The notes under the pieces were generated by a model. That model searched no databases. It was not told the DNA's origin and was given only the letters and a program-made list of their open reading frames with translations. Of a stretch of DNA of 27,952 bases, positions 13,698-21,820 are shown one piece after another; position 1 is the first letter of the stretch; each line of letters opens with the position of its first letter. The stretch is from a bacterium. Its GTDB lineage: Bacteria > Patescibacteriota > Patescibacteriia > Patescibacteriales > JALTFF01. The stretch is taken from NCBI GenBank assembly GCA_027007465.1, contig JALTFF010000042.1:1-27952 (forward strand), in the 5' to 3' direction. A program made the translations under genes and the position numbers.

Positions 13698-14378
13698 ATG
13701 ATAAAATTACCTACAATTGAAGAAATGCTTAAAGCAGGTTTGCATTTTGGGCATAAAACTTATAAGTGGCATCCTAAAATGAAGCCATATATTTATAATA
13801 GTAGAAATAATATTTATATTATTAATATTGAAAAAACAAGAGAACTTCTTGGCAAAGCATTAGAATTTATTGATAAATTAGCTAAAGAAAATGGCACTAT
13901 TTTATTTGTTGGCATAAAACCACAAGCTGAAAAAATAATTTCTAAATATGCTCAAGAATTAAAAATGCCTTATGTAGTTAATAAATGGATAGGTGGAACA
14001 TTGACTAATTATGCTGTAATAAAAAAAATGATTAAAAAATTTAAAGATTTAAAAGAAAAAGAAGAAACTGGAAAATTGAAAAAATATACTAAAAAAGAAC
14101 AAATAAAATTTGCAAAAGAAATTGAAAAATTAAAAAAGACAATTGGCGGGATATCAATTATGGAAAAATTACCACAAGCTTTATTTATTTGGGATGTTAA
14201 AAAAGGAAAGATAGCTTTGTCAGAAGCTAATAAAAAGAAAATTCCAGTTATAGCAGTAGTTGATACTAATTGTAATCCAGAGAATATTGATTATCCAATT
14301 CCAGCTAATGATGACACAACAAAGGGCTTAGAATTAATTATGGGTTTAATTAAAAAAACAATACAAGATGCTAAATAA
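13698..14378 (+). CDS. rpsB: 30S ribosomal protein S2
   Basis: A 226-aa protein, slightly shorter than typical S2 (about 240-260). Family blocks are visible: AGLHFGHKTYKWHPKMKPYI at the N-terminus, TRELLGKALEFI, GTILFVGIKPQA, NKWIGGTLTNY, and VIAVVDTNCNPENIDYPIPANDD near the C-terminus. A lysine-rich helical hairpin lies between about 110 and 155. It binds the small-subunit body and is needed for S1-type mRNA contacts where S1 exists. It is the first gene of rpsB-tsf-PSP1, the usual bacterial rpsB-tsf order. It has no Shine-Dalgarno sequence. A promoter and an attenuator-like leader lie upstream. Confidence 0.97.
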   Translation: MIKLPTIEEMLKAGLHFGHKTYKWHPKMKPYIYNSRNNIYIINIEKTRELLGKALEFIDKLAKENGTILFVGIKPQAEKIISKYAQELKMPYVVNKWIGGTLTNYAVIKKMIKKFKDLKEKEETGKLKKYTKKEQIKFAKEIEKLKKTIGGISIMEKLPQALFIWDVKKGKIALSEANKKKIPVIAVVDTNCNPENIDYPIPANDDTTKGLELIMGLIKKTIQDAK

Positions 14379-14396
14379 AATTTAAAAAATAAAAAT

Positions 14397-14990
14397 ATGA
14401 TTGATTCAAAAATAATCAAACAACTTAGAGAAAAAACAGGCGCTGGAATAGTTGATTGTAAAAAGGCTATTGAACAAAGCCATAATAATTTAGAAAAAGC
14501 GATTGAAATTTTAAGAAAAAACGGAGTATTAAAAGCTAAACAAAAGCAAAATGAAGCAATTAGTAATGAAGGTTTAATTGAGGCTTATATTCATAATCAA
14601 GGAAAAATTGGCGCTCTAATACAAGTTAATTGTCAAACAGATTTTGTTGCTAGGACAAAAGAATTTAAGGATTTGGTTCATAGTTTATTGATTCAGATTG
14701 CTTCTATGAATCCAAAATATATAAAAATAGAAGACATTCCAGATGATGAAATAGAAAAAGAAAAGGAAATTTACCGTAAACAATTAGAAGATATAGGCAA
14801 GCCAGAGGAAATAATTGAGAAAATTATTTTAGGCAAACTTAATAAATATTACGAAGAAGTATGCTTACTTGAACAATTTTATGTAAAAGATGAATCAGGT
14901 AAAAAAAGAATAAAAGACTTAATAAATGAAGCTATAGCTAAATTAGGAGAGAAAATTGAAGTAACAAGATTTGTAAGATATTCGTTGTAA
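14397..14990 (+). CDS. tsf: Elongation factor Ts
   Basis: A 197-aa nucleotide-exchange factor for EF-Tu. The N-terminal UBA-like domain has IKQLREKTGAGIVDCKKAIE (residues about 8-27). The core contains the diagnostic VNCQTDFVAR loop (about 78-87), whose Asp-Phe pair inserts near the EF-Tu magnesium site. The C-terminus is RFVRYSL-like. At under 200 aa it is the compact form, lacking most of the second core subdomain and the coiled coil of longer EF-Ts. It lies 18 nt after rpsB and 8 nt before the PSP1 gene, so the three are probably one operon. Confidence 0.97.
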   Translation: MIDSKIIKQLREKTGAGIVDCKKAIEQSHNNLEKAIEILRKNGVLKAKQKQNEAISNEGLIEAYIHNQGKIGALIQVNCQTDFVARTKEFKDLVHSLLIQIASMNPKYIKIEDIPDDEIEKEKEIYRKQLEDIGKPEEIIEKIILGKLNKYYEEVCLLEQFYVKDESGKKRIKDLINEAIAKLGEKIEVTRFVRYSL

Positions 14991-14998
14991 GATATTTT

Positions 14999-15850
14999 AT
15001 GAAGTTAGTTCAAGTACAAATTGCTCCATGGGATAAGCCAATCTTTTTTCATCCAAAAGGTTCAGAATTAGTAGAAGGTGATAAAGTAATAGTAGAAACT
15101 CAGTCAGGTATTAATATCGGATCTGTGTTAAAATTAGTTGACGTTGATAATAATAAAGTTAGATTAGAGAAAAATATTAAAAATATAAAACAAGATAATG
15201 ATGATAAATTTGTTGTTAGACCTATTTTACGTAAAGCTACTAGTTCTGATTTAGATAAGTTAGCTAATAAAGACGAGAAAAAAGAGGCTTTGTCAATTAG
15301 CAGAAAGTTGGCTCAAAAAAATAATCTATCTATGAAAATAGTAGATGCATTTTTTTCTTTTGACAGAAAACAACTAACATTTGTTTTTGTAGCCAATGAT
15401 AGGGTTGATTTTCGCAATCTTGTTAAAGATTTGTCTAATTATTTTAAAAAAAATATTCGTTTACAGCAAATTGGCGTAAGAGATGAAGCTAGGATTTATG
15501 GAGATTATGGTCCTTGTGGGTTGCCTCTTTGTTGTAAAACATTTTTAAAAAAGTTAAAACCAGTGAATTTAGAAATGGCTCAATTACAACAAATGGCTCA
15601 TAGGGGGAATGAAAAAATTACAGGCGTTTGCGGCCGTTTAAAATGTTGCTTAGCTTATGAGCAGAAAGATTATGAAGAAATGTCTAAAGATTTTCCACCT
15701 TTAGAAAGTTGGGTAAAGTTTAAGAATAAAAAAGGAAAAGTAATTAACTGGCACATTTTACGCAGGACAGTTGATGTAAAATTTTTGCCAGAAAAAAGAG
15801 AGAGTAGAGGAACAATATTAGAATTAGATATTGATAAAATAAAAAGATAA
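14999..15850 (+). CDS. PSP1-domain protein (RicT/YaaT type)
   Basis: A 283-aa protein. The PSP1 core runs from about residue 25 to 190 and includes the RDEARIYGDYGPCGLPLCC region, split here as RDEARIYGDYGPCG and LPLCC. A second cysteine cluster CGRLKCCLAYE lies near 212-222. In Bacillus the related RicT works with partners in RNA processing and binds iron-sulfur clusters through such cysteines. Here no RicA or RicF gene is visible. The gene follows tsf by 8 nt. A role in RNA maturation or translation-linked control is inferred from family and context only. Confidence 0.88.
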   Translation: MKLVQVQIAPWDKPIFFHPKGSELVEGDKVIVETQSGINIGSVLKLVDVDNNKVRLEKNIKNIKQDNDDKFVVRPILRKATSSDLDKLANKDEKKEALSISRKLAQKNNLSMKIVDAFFSFDRKQLTFVFVANDRVDFRNLVKDLSNYFKKNIRLQQIGVRDEARIYGDYGPCGLPLCCKTFLKKLKPVNLEMAQLQQMAHRGNEKITGVCGRLKCCLAYEQKDYEEMSKDFPPLESWVKFKNKKGKVINWHILRRTVDVKFLPEKRESRGTILELDIDKIKR

Positions 15851-15895
15851 TTTAATTCAGTAATAATTAGTCTAAGTCTCTATTATTTATATTTA

Positions 15896-15955
15896 AAATC
15901 CTAGGAAGATTAGCTTCTTTGCGCTAAATCTGTTATTTTTGCAAAGATAGGATTT
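15896..15955 (+). promoter_or_regulatory. Possible structured leader of metG
   Basis: AAATCCTA (15896-15903) and TAGGATTT (15948-15955) pair perfectly. Inside are two alternative stems, AGA-TTAGC/GCTAA-a-TCT (15907-15931) and CTTTGC/GCAAAG (15917-15922 with 15941-15946), which exclude each other. It lies about 90 nt before the MetRS start. It has no T-box signature. Confidence 0.35.
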
Positions 15956-16043
15956 GAACATTATTTAGTAGAACAATATCATGCGTTCAATATGAGCGAC
16001 CATTATACGGTATCTTGTTGATAATAATTAGATAGCGAAAAAT

Positions 16044-17567
16044 ATGCAAAAATTTTATATTACAACGCCAATATATTATGTTAATAGTAAACCGCATATT
16101 GGCCATATCTATACAACAATTGCAGCAGATACAATAGCTCGTTATCATAGAATGCTTGGAGAACAAGTATTTTTTTTAACTGGCACAGATGAGCATGGGG
16201 CAAAAATTGAAAAAATGGCAGAAAAAATAGGAAAAAAACCTCAAGAATTTGTTAATGAAATTTCAGCAAAATTCCAATTTATATGGGATGAGTTAAATAT
16301 TTCAAACAATAGATTTATTAGAACAACAGAAAAAGCGCATATTCAAGCTGTTCAAAATAGTTTGCAGTATTTATATGATAAAGGTGATATATATTTAAGC
16401 AAATACAAGGGATTATATTGCAGAGAATGCGAACAATTTAAAAATGAAAAAGATTTAGTTAATGGAAAATGCCCAGAACATAATATTGAGCCAGAAAAAG
16501 TTGAAGAAGAATGTTATATGTTTAAAATGTCTGCTTATCAAGATAGATTATTAAAGCTAATTAAAAATGATAAATTAAAAATTAGACCTAAAAAGTATAA
16601 AAATGAGGTATTAAGTTTTTATAAAAATGGATTAAAAGATGTGGCTTTTTCTAGAAAAAATGTTAAATGGGGGATTGTTTTGCCTTGGGATAAAAGTCAA
16701 ACAACATATGTTTGGGCAGATGCATTTTTAAACTATTTAACTGGCTTGGGCTGGGATGGGGATGTAAAAAAAATTCCAGAAATGTGGCCAGCTTATGTTC
16801 ATTTAATTGGCAAGGATATCTTACGTGTTCATACGAGTATTTGGCCAGCTATGCTTTTGGCTTTGAATTTACCATTACCAAGGCAAATATTTGTGCATGG
16901 ATTTTTCTTAGTTAATGGCAAAAAAATGAGCAAGTCAGTTGGAAATGTAATTGACCCAGAGGATTTAATTAGCGCTTATGGCACTGAAGCGACAAGATAT
17001 TTATTAATAAGCGCTACTCATTTTGGCGATGATAGTGATGTAAATTTAGAAAAATTTAATAAAAAATATAATGCTGATTTAGCTAATGGTTTAGGCAATT
17101 TAGTTTCCAGAATAATAACTATGGCAAGTAAGGTTCAGAATAGCGAGTTGGATATGCAATTTAAAGATATAAAAGAGCTTAATAGTATTGTTAAAATAGA
17201 TAAAATTTTACAAGATTATAAGAAGCGATTTCAAGATTTAGAGATTGATATTGCTTTAGATTTAGTGCAGAAAGTTGTAAAAAAATGCGATAGCTATATT
17301 TCAAAAGTAAAATTATGGGAATTAGCAAGTAAAGATAATAAAAAATTTTGTAAAATATTATATAATTTACTTGAGATATTATACATTATTGGTTGGATGT
17401 GTTTACCATTTATGCCAGAAATAGCTTGGAAAATTTGGAAGCAATTAGGAATAGATATAGATAATGAGTTAAAGAAAAGTCTTAACAATATTAAAATTGA
17501 TAATTTAGAATTAAATTTCAAAATTAAAAAAGGTGATATATTATTTCCTAGATTAAAAGCGCTTTAA
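16044..17567 (+). CDS. metG: Methionyl-tRNA synthetase
   Basis: A 507-aa class I synthetase that charges tRNA-Met. The HIGH motif is intact at 18-21 (SKPHIGHIYTT) and KMSKS at 294-298 (GKKMSKSVGNV). The connective-peptide zinc knuckle is YCRECEQF...GKCPEH, a C-x2-C...C-x2-H arrangement near 128-150. The WADAFLNYLTG and HLIGKDILRVH blocks are typical of MetRS. The helical anticodon-binding domain is at about 360-490. It lacks the C-terminal EMAP/Trbp111-like domain found in longer versions. A weak AAACT/AGTTT hairpin at 17566-17580 lies in the 16-nt gap to the convergent prfA. Confidence 0.97.
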   Translation: MQKFYITTPIYYVNSKPHIGHIYTTIAADTIARYHRMLGEQVFFLTGTDEHGAKIEKMAEKIGKKPQEFVNEISAKFQFIWDELNISNNRFIRTTEKAHIQAVQNSLQYLYDKGDIYLSKYKGLYCRECEQFKNEKDLVNGKCPEHNIEPEKVEEECYMFKMSAYQDRLLKLIKNDKLKIRPKKYKNEVLSFYKNGLKDVAFSRKNVKWGIVLPWDKSQTTYVWADAFLNYLTGLGWDGDVKKIPEMWPAYVHLIGKDILRVHTSIWPAMLLALNLPLPRQIFVHGFFLVNGKKMSKSVGNVIDPEDLISAYGTEATRYLLISATHFGDDSDVNLEKFNKKYNADLANGLGNLVSRIITMASKVQNSELDMQFKDIKELNSIVKIDKILQDYKKRFQDLEIDIALDLVQKVVKKCDSYISKVKLWELASKDNKKFCKILYNLLEILYIIGWMCLPFMPEIAWKIWKQLGIDIDNELKKSLNNIKIDNLELNFKIKKGDILFPRLKAL

Positions 17568-17583
17568 ACTAAATGAGTTTTTG

Positions 17584-18327
17584 TCAAAATTGTTTTAATT
17601 TTGAGAACATTTTTAAAGTTTTTGGATTGATTATCTTATCTAATTTTCCATTTAAAATCTTATCAATATTGTGCCATGATTTTTTAATTCTATGATCTGT
17701 AATTCTATCCTGAGGAAAATTATAAGTCCTTATTTTTTCGCTTCTATCTCCACTTCCAACTTGACTTTTTCTCTTTTTAGAGATCTCAAATTGTTGTTTT
17801 TCTTTTTCTAACATAAGCAAGCGAGAGCGAAGAATCATCATAGCTTTTTCTTTATTTTGAAATTGGCTTCTTTCATTTTGACAACTTACCACAATATTAG
17901 TTGGCAAATGAGTAATTCTTATAGCTGACTCTGTTTTATTAACTTTTTGACCGCCATGGCCGCTAGCTCTAAAAGTGTCAATTTTAATGTCTTGTGGATT
18001 TATTTTTAAATCAATTTCTTTAGCTTTTGGAATAACTGATACTGTGGCAGCGCTAGTATGTATTCTACCTCTTTTTTCTGTTTTTGGGATTCTTTGAACA
18101 CGATGTGTTCCACTCTCGTATTTTAGATTTTCATAAACATCTTCTCCATTTAGCTCAAAAACAATTTCCTTAAATCCATTCATCTCAGTGCGGTTGGAAG
18201 AGATTACTTTAATTTGCCAACCTTTTTCTTCTGCAAATTTATAATACATCTGATAAAGATCTGCTGCGAATAAAGCAGATTCATCACCTCCAGTGCCAGC
18301 TCTAATTTCCATTATAATATTAGACAT
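17584..18327 (-). CDS. prfA: Peptide chain release factor 1, lacking domain 1
   Basis: A 247-aa protein. Most RF1 proteins are about 355-360 aa. This one begins at the NIIMEIRAGTGGDESALFA block of domain 2, so the N-terminal domain of about 110 residues is absent. Key functions are kept: the codon-recognition tripeptide PKT (81-83, the PxT class for UAA/UAG) and GGQ (125-127) in RASGHGGQKVNK for peptide release. The C-terminal RSEKIRTYNFPQDRITDHR block is intact. Only 14 nt separate it from the rpmE stop, so no hidden N-terminus fits upstream. It is read with rpmE, a common RF1 neighbour. No prmC methyltransferase gene is present here. Domain 1 normally contacts ribosomal protein L11. Confidence 0.93.
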   Translation of the reverse strand: MSNIIMEIRAGTGGDESALFAADLYQMYYKFAEEKGWQIKVISSNRTEMNGFKEIVFELNGEDVYENLKYESGTHRVQRIPKTEKRGRIHTSAATVSVIPKAKEIDLKINPQDIKIDTFRASGHGGQKVNKTESAIRITHLPTNIVVSCQNERSQFQNKEKAMMILRSRLLMLEKEKQQFEISKKRKSQVGSGDRSEKIRTYNFPQDRITDHRIKKSWHNIDKILNGKLDKIINPKTLKMFSKLKQF

Positions 18328-18341
18328 ATAATTTTAGAAAT

Positions 18342-18587
18342 TTAGTCTTTATCTTGATTATTTTTTGCTTTTTTAGCTATCCTTTTTCCTTTATCAATCC
18401 TAGCTTGGTATCTTTCAATTCTTTTGGCGCTATCAACTAGTTTTTGTTTTCCTGTAAAAAAAGGATGGCAAGCAGAGCAGATTTCAATTTTTATTTCTTT
18501 TTCAGTTGATCCAACAAAAAAAGTGTTTCCGCAAGAACAAGTGACTTTTGCATTTTCATAATATTTTGGATGTATATTTTTTTTCAT
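18342..18587 (-). CDS. rpmE: 50S ribosomal protein L31
   Basis: An 81-aa L31 starting MKKNIHPKYYENAKVTCSCG. The four zinc cysteines are present (C-S-C near 17-19 and C-S-A-C near 37-40), so it is the zinc-binding form. HPFFTGKQKLVDSAKRIERY is the family's C-terminal block, followed by a basic tail of about 20 residues. It is the first gene of rpmE-prfA. Confidence 0.97.
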   Translation of the reverse strand: MKKNIHPKYYENAKVTCSCGNTFFVGSTEKEIKIEICSACHPFFTGKQKLVDSAKRIERYQARIDKGKRIAKKAKNNQDKD

Positions 18588-18658
18588 ATTTTTAGATTTT
18601 TTTAAAATAAAAAAATAAAGCTTAAAATCAATAAAATTTTGTTTTCTTATTTTAGATT

Positions 18659-18687
18659 ATCATAGCATATTATTTTTAAAAAAACAA
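18659..18687 (-). promoter_or_regulatory. rpmE-prfA promoter
   Basis: On the minus strand TTGTTT (18687-18682), 17 bp, TATGAT (18664-18659), about 70 nt upstream of the rpmE ATG. Confidence 0.55.
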
Positions 18688-18720
18688 GTTGTCATATAAT
18701 ATTATGCCAAAATAAAATAT

Positions 18721-18786
18721 AACAGTTAGCGAACAAAAGGAGCTCAACTCCTTTTTTAGTGGTTGAGCTCCTTTTCCATAACTGTT
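18721..18786. repeat. Long two-tier palindrome between divergent promoters
   Basis: The outer arms AACAGTTA (18721-18728) / TAACTGTT (18779-18786) enclose a perfect 14-bp inner stem AAAAGGAGCTCAAC (18735-18748) / GTTGAGCTCCTTTT (18762-18775). It lies upstream of both the rpmE and prfB promoters, so it is not expected to be in either mRNA. It might be a DNA-level site, an insulator-like terminator or a small element. Its arm repeats the GGAGCTCAACTCC type seen in the rpsB leader. Confidence 0.6.
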
Positions 18787-18822
18787 CATTACATATAAGT
18801 GGTTGTTAGATTTAATTAAACC

Positions 18823-18851
18823 TTGACCATTATTCTTGCATAAGATATATT
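18823..18851 (+). promoter_or_regulatory. prfB-comEC promoter
   Basis: TTGACC (18823-18828), 17 bp, TATATT (18846-18851), 28 bp before the prfB ATG. Confidence 0.75.
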
Positions 18852-18879
18852 AAAAAAACAAAGACTAAAATTAATTTTT

Positions 18880-20046
18880 ATGAGCGCATTAAAATCAAGT
18901 GAGAACAAAGTCAGCCTTCAATGGCTTTTAAAAAGAATCAATAATTTAAAAAATGAAATTATTAAGGCTGAACAAATAATAAATATTAATGCAATGAAAG
19001 CAAAAATAGAAAAAGGAAAGCAAGAAATGAGTAGCTTAGGATTTTGGAAAAACAGAGAAAGAGCCATAGAAATTAGTAAAGAAGTAGAATTTTTAGAAAA
19101 AGATGTTATAAAATGGGAAAAATTATTAGATGAAGTTAAACAATTAGAGGAATTAGTTTCTATATCTTATGAAGAAAATGATGAGTCAATTCATAATAGC
19201 GCTATTGATCAATATAATCAATTAGAAAATAAATTTAATAAATTAGAACATTTTCTTTTATTTGATGGAAAGTACGACAAAAATAATGCTATTATTATTT
19301 TACATGCTGGCACTGGTGGAACAGAAGCGCAAGATTGGACAATGATGTTAAAAAGAATGTATTTAAGATTTTGTGAAAAAAAACATTGGAAAACAAAAAT
19401 TATAGAAGAAATTTATGGCCAAGAAGCAGGGATTAAAACAGTTACAATAATTGTAAAAGGTATTTGGGCTTATGGAGAATTAAAATCAGAAGCCGGAGTG
19501 CATCGCTTAGTAAGAATCTCTCCATTTGACGCAGAAGCAATGAGGCACACTTCTTTTTCATTAGTTGAGGTAATTCCTGAATTAGAGAAAATAGAATCAA
19601 TAAATATAAGGAACGAAGATTTAAGGATTGACACTTTTAGAGCTAGCGGACATGGCGGGCAGAATGTTAATAAAGTAGAATCAGCTATAAGGATTACTCA
19701 TTTGCCAACTAATATTGTGGTAAGTTGTCAAAATGAAAGGTCTCAATTGCGGAATAAGCAAACTGCTTTGAAAATTCTAATGTCAAAATTAGCTCAATTA
19801 AAAGAAAAAGAAAAAAAACAGGAACTGACAGAAGCTCGCGGTAAAGTGTTACAAGCTGAATGGGGCAATCAAATCAGATCTTATGTTCTCCAACCTTATC
19901 AAATGGTTAAAGATCATAGAACAAAATATCAAGAAAGCGACGCGCAAAGTGTTTTAGATGGAAATATTTCAGGATTTATACATGCTTATTTAAAGTGGAA
20001 AAAGACTCATAATATATACAAAGCTAAAGGAGCTAAACTCCTTTAA
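18880..20046 (+). CDS. prfB: Peptide chain release factor 2
   Basis: A 388-aa full-length RF2 for UAA/UGA. Domain 1 is helical (about 15-125). The codon-recognition tripeptide SPF is at 214-216 in RLVRISPFDAEAMRHTSF. GGQ is at 259-261 in RASGHGGQNVNK. The gene is one open frame, so the programmed frameshift found in many prfB genes is absent. The stretch RITHLPTNIVVSCQNERSQ is identical to that in the RF1 of this window. A TAAAGGAG/CTCCTTTA hairpin (20025-20045) overlaps the stop codon. Its presence with ordinary TGA stops shows that UGA is not recoded. Confidence 0.96.
   Translation: MSALKSSENKVSLQWLLKRINNLKNEIIKAEQIININAMKAKIEKGKQEMSSLGFWKNRERAIEISKEVEFLEKDVIKWEKLLDEVKQLEELVSISYEENDESIHNSAIDQYNQLENKFNKLEHFLLFDGKYDKNNAIIILHAGTGGTEAQDWTMMLKRMYLRFCEKKHWKTKIIEEIYGQEAGIKTVTIIVKGIWAYGELKSEAGVHRLVRISPFDAEAMRHTSFSLVEVIPELEKIESINIRNEDLRIDTFRASGHGGQNVNKVESAIRITHLPTNIVVSCQNERSQLRNKQTALKILMSKLAQLKEKEKKQELTEARGKVLQAEWGNQIRSYVLQPYQMVKDHRTKYQESDAQSVLDGNISGFIHAYLKWKKTHNIYKAKGAKLL
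20025..20045 (+). other. Hairpin overlapping the prfB stop codon
   Basis: A perfect 8-bp stem TAAAGGAG (20025-20032) / CTCCTTTA (20038-20045) with loop CTAAA. The T-run is short, so it may only weaken read-through into comEC, which starts 39 nt later. It is related in sequence to the hairpins at 13606 and 18735. Confidence 0.4.
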
Positions 20047-20085
20047 CGTCTCTTTGTTAAGTGTATTATTTATGTATTAGTATGT

Positions 20086-21669
20086 ATGCAGCCATCAAAA
20101 TTATTTTTTATTTCCAGTATTTCATTTATCATTGGAATTGCGAGCGCTTTATTGATTATTAAAAAATTTACCTTCTTAAATTATGAACAATTTTGTTTAT
20201 TAACTTATTCTTTTATTTTTTTATTTATAATATTGTTAAGTTTATTTTGGGAAAATCAAAAAATTAGACTAATAGCCCTAATTGGACTATTTTTATTTTT
20301 AGGTATATTTAGATATACACTAAGCTTACCTAGAAAAACAAAAGATAATATTCTATTTTACAATAATAAAAAAGTAAAAATAATTGGAATAATAATAAAG
20401 GAGCCAGATAGGAGAGCTTATAATCAAAAATTAACCTTAGATGTTAAAAAAGTAATGGAGATAGGGGAGAATTTATTTTTTAAAAATGTTAAAGGAAAAA
20501 TTTTAATGACAGCTAAATTACATCCTATTTATAATTATGGAGATAAATTAGAATTTGAGTGTAAGCTAAAAAAACCAAAACCATTTAAAGATTTTGCCTA
20601 TGATCGTTATTTAGCGCGATATGATATTTATTCAATTTGTTCATATCCTAAAAACATTAAATTTTTATCATCAAATAATGGATTTTTTGTTGTAAAAAAA
20701 ATATATAAGTTAAAGAATAAATTAGCAGAGGCAATAAATAATAATATGCAGACTCCAGAATCAAACCTGCTCTCTGCAATATTATTAGGCAAGAGGAGGG
20801 GAGTGCCTAAAAAGTTATTAAATGAATTTTCTCAAGTAGGGATTTCTCATATTATTGCTATTTCAGGAATGCATATTACTATTATAGGCGCTATTATAAT
20901 GAACATATTATTATTTTTTGGAATGTGGAGAAAACAAGCTTTTTTATTGGCAATTATTTTTTTGTTTTTTTATGTAATACTAATAGGATTTCCAGCTTCT
21001 GCTGTTAGAGCAGGTATTATGGCGTTTTTAGTTCTTCTTGCATTAAATTATGGAAGATTATCAAAATTAATTAATTCATTATTATTAACAGCTTGTATAT
21101 TGTTATTTCTTAATCCTAAATTATTGTATGGCGATGTTGGCTTTCAATTATCGTTTTTGTCTATTTTAGGCATAAATTATTTTTATCCAATTATAAATAG
21201 CTTATTTAATAAGTTTGGTAATTTTTTGAGTCATTTTTTTGATAAATTGTTAATAAAACAATTTAGTTGGAAAGGCATTAGAGACATTTTATCTATTACT
21301 TTATCAGCTCAATTAATGGCATTTCCAATAATCATTTATCATTTTCATCAAGTTTCAATTATGTCTCCTTTAGCTAATATTTTAATCTTGCCGACCTTGC
21401 CATTTATTATGGTTTTTGGTATAATAGCAATTATTATAAGCTTAGTATTACCACAAATTATTTTTTTTCAAATTATTAAAACTAGTATTTTTCTGCCAGT
21501 ATTTTTTTTACTAAAATACTTGATTTTAATATCTGAGATAATTGCCAAACTTCCTTATGCTTTTTTAAAAATTAACCACATTTCTTTGACTTGGATATTT
21601 TTAATTTATCTTATCTTAGGACTTATAATTTATTTTAACAAAAGAGAAGGGGACAGGCTTGTAATTTAA
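20086..21669 (+). CDS. comEC: ComEC/Rec2 competence channel protein
   Basis: A 527-aa polytopic membrane protein forming the channel for single-stranded DNA in natural transformation. Two to three N-terminal transmembrane helices are followed by a DUF4131-like soluble region (about 90-195). The Competence domain has the conserved GISHIIAISGMHI at about 252-264 and GFPASAVRAGIMAF. At least seven more hydrophobic helices follow. The C-terminal metallo-beta-lactamase-like nuclease domain of long ComEC proteins is missing. The protein ends after the last helix with a short basic tail, as in many CPR and other short ComEC proteins. It lies 39 nt after prfB and is probably co-transcribed with it. 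Pilus genes in the same window would supply the DNA-capture side. Confidence 0.92.
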   Translation: MQPSKLFFISSISFIIGIASALLIIKKFTFLNYEQFCLLTYSFIFLFIILLSLFWENQKIRLIALIGLFLFLGIFRYTLSLPRKTKDNILFYNNKKVKIIGIIIKEPDRRAYNQKLTLDVKKVMEIGENLFFKNVKGKILMTAKLHPIYNYGDKLEFECKLKKPKPFKDFAYDRYLARYDIYSICSYPKNIKFLSSNNGFFVVKKIYKLKNKLAEAINNNMQTPESNLLSAILLGKRRGVPKKLLNEFSQVGISHIIAISGMHITIIGAIIMNILLFFGMWRKQAFLLAIIFLFFYVILIGFPASAVRAGIMAFLVLLALNYGRLSKLINSLLLTACILLFLNPKLLYGDVGFQLSFLSILGINYFYPIINSLFNKFGNFLSHFFDKLLIKQFSWKGIRDILSITLSAQLMAFPIIIYHFHQVSIMSPLANILILPTLPFIMVFGIIAIIISLVLPQIIFFQIIKTSIFLPVFFLLKYLILISEIIAKLPYAFLKINHISLTWIFLIYLILGLIIYFNKREGDRLVI

Positions 21670-21756
21670 AAGAAAGATTAACACTAATCATATAGTTATC
21701 TTTTATAAATTGTCTTAAATATGCCAAAATATTTAAAATCAGTATTATCAAAATTA

Positions 21757-21785
21757 TTGCTTTTTTCATTGTCCTATTGTATACT
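21757..21785 (+). promoter_or_regulatory. Response-regulator promoter
   Basis: TTGCTT (21757-21762), 17 bp, TATACT (21780-21785), 35 bp before the ATG at 21821. Confidence 0.6.
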
Positions 21786-21820
21786 ATAAAATAGTTTTAA
21801 CATTAGTTTATTTTTTTAAT

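Noticed and set aside
15851..16043. T-box or tRNA-like element before metG (a GGATTTGAAC run near 15950 looks like a reversed T-loop)
   Set aside because: No acceptor or T-stem pairing and no T-box core sequence.
18880..19000. Programmed frameshift at the start of prfB
   Set aside because: The gene is a single open frame and no CTTTGA-type slippery site with an internal stop was seen.
21721..21789. 22-codon ORF starting MPKYLKSVLSK before the response regulator
   Set aside because: It overlaps the well-formed promoter at 21757-21785 and has no ribosome-binding site.
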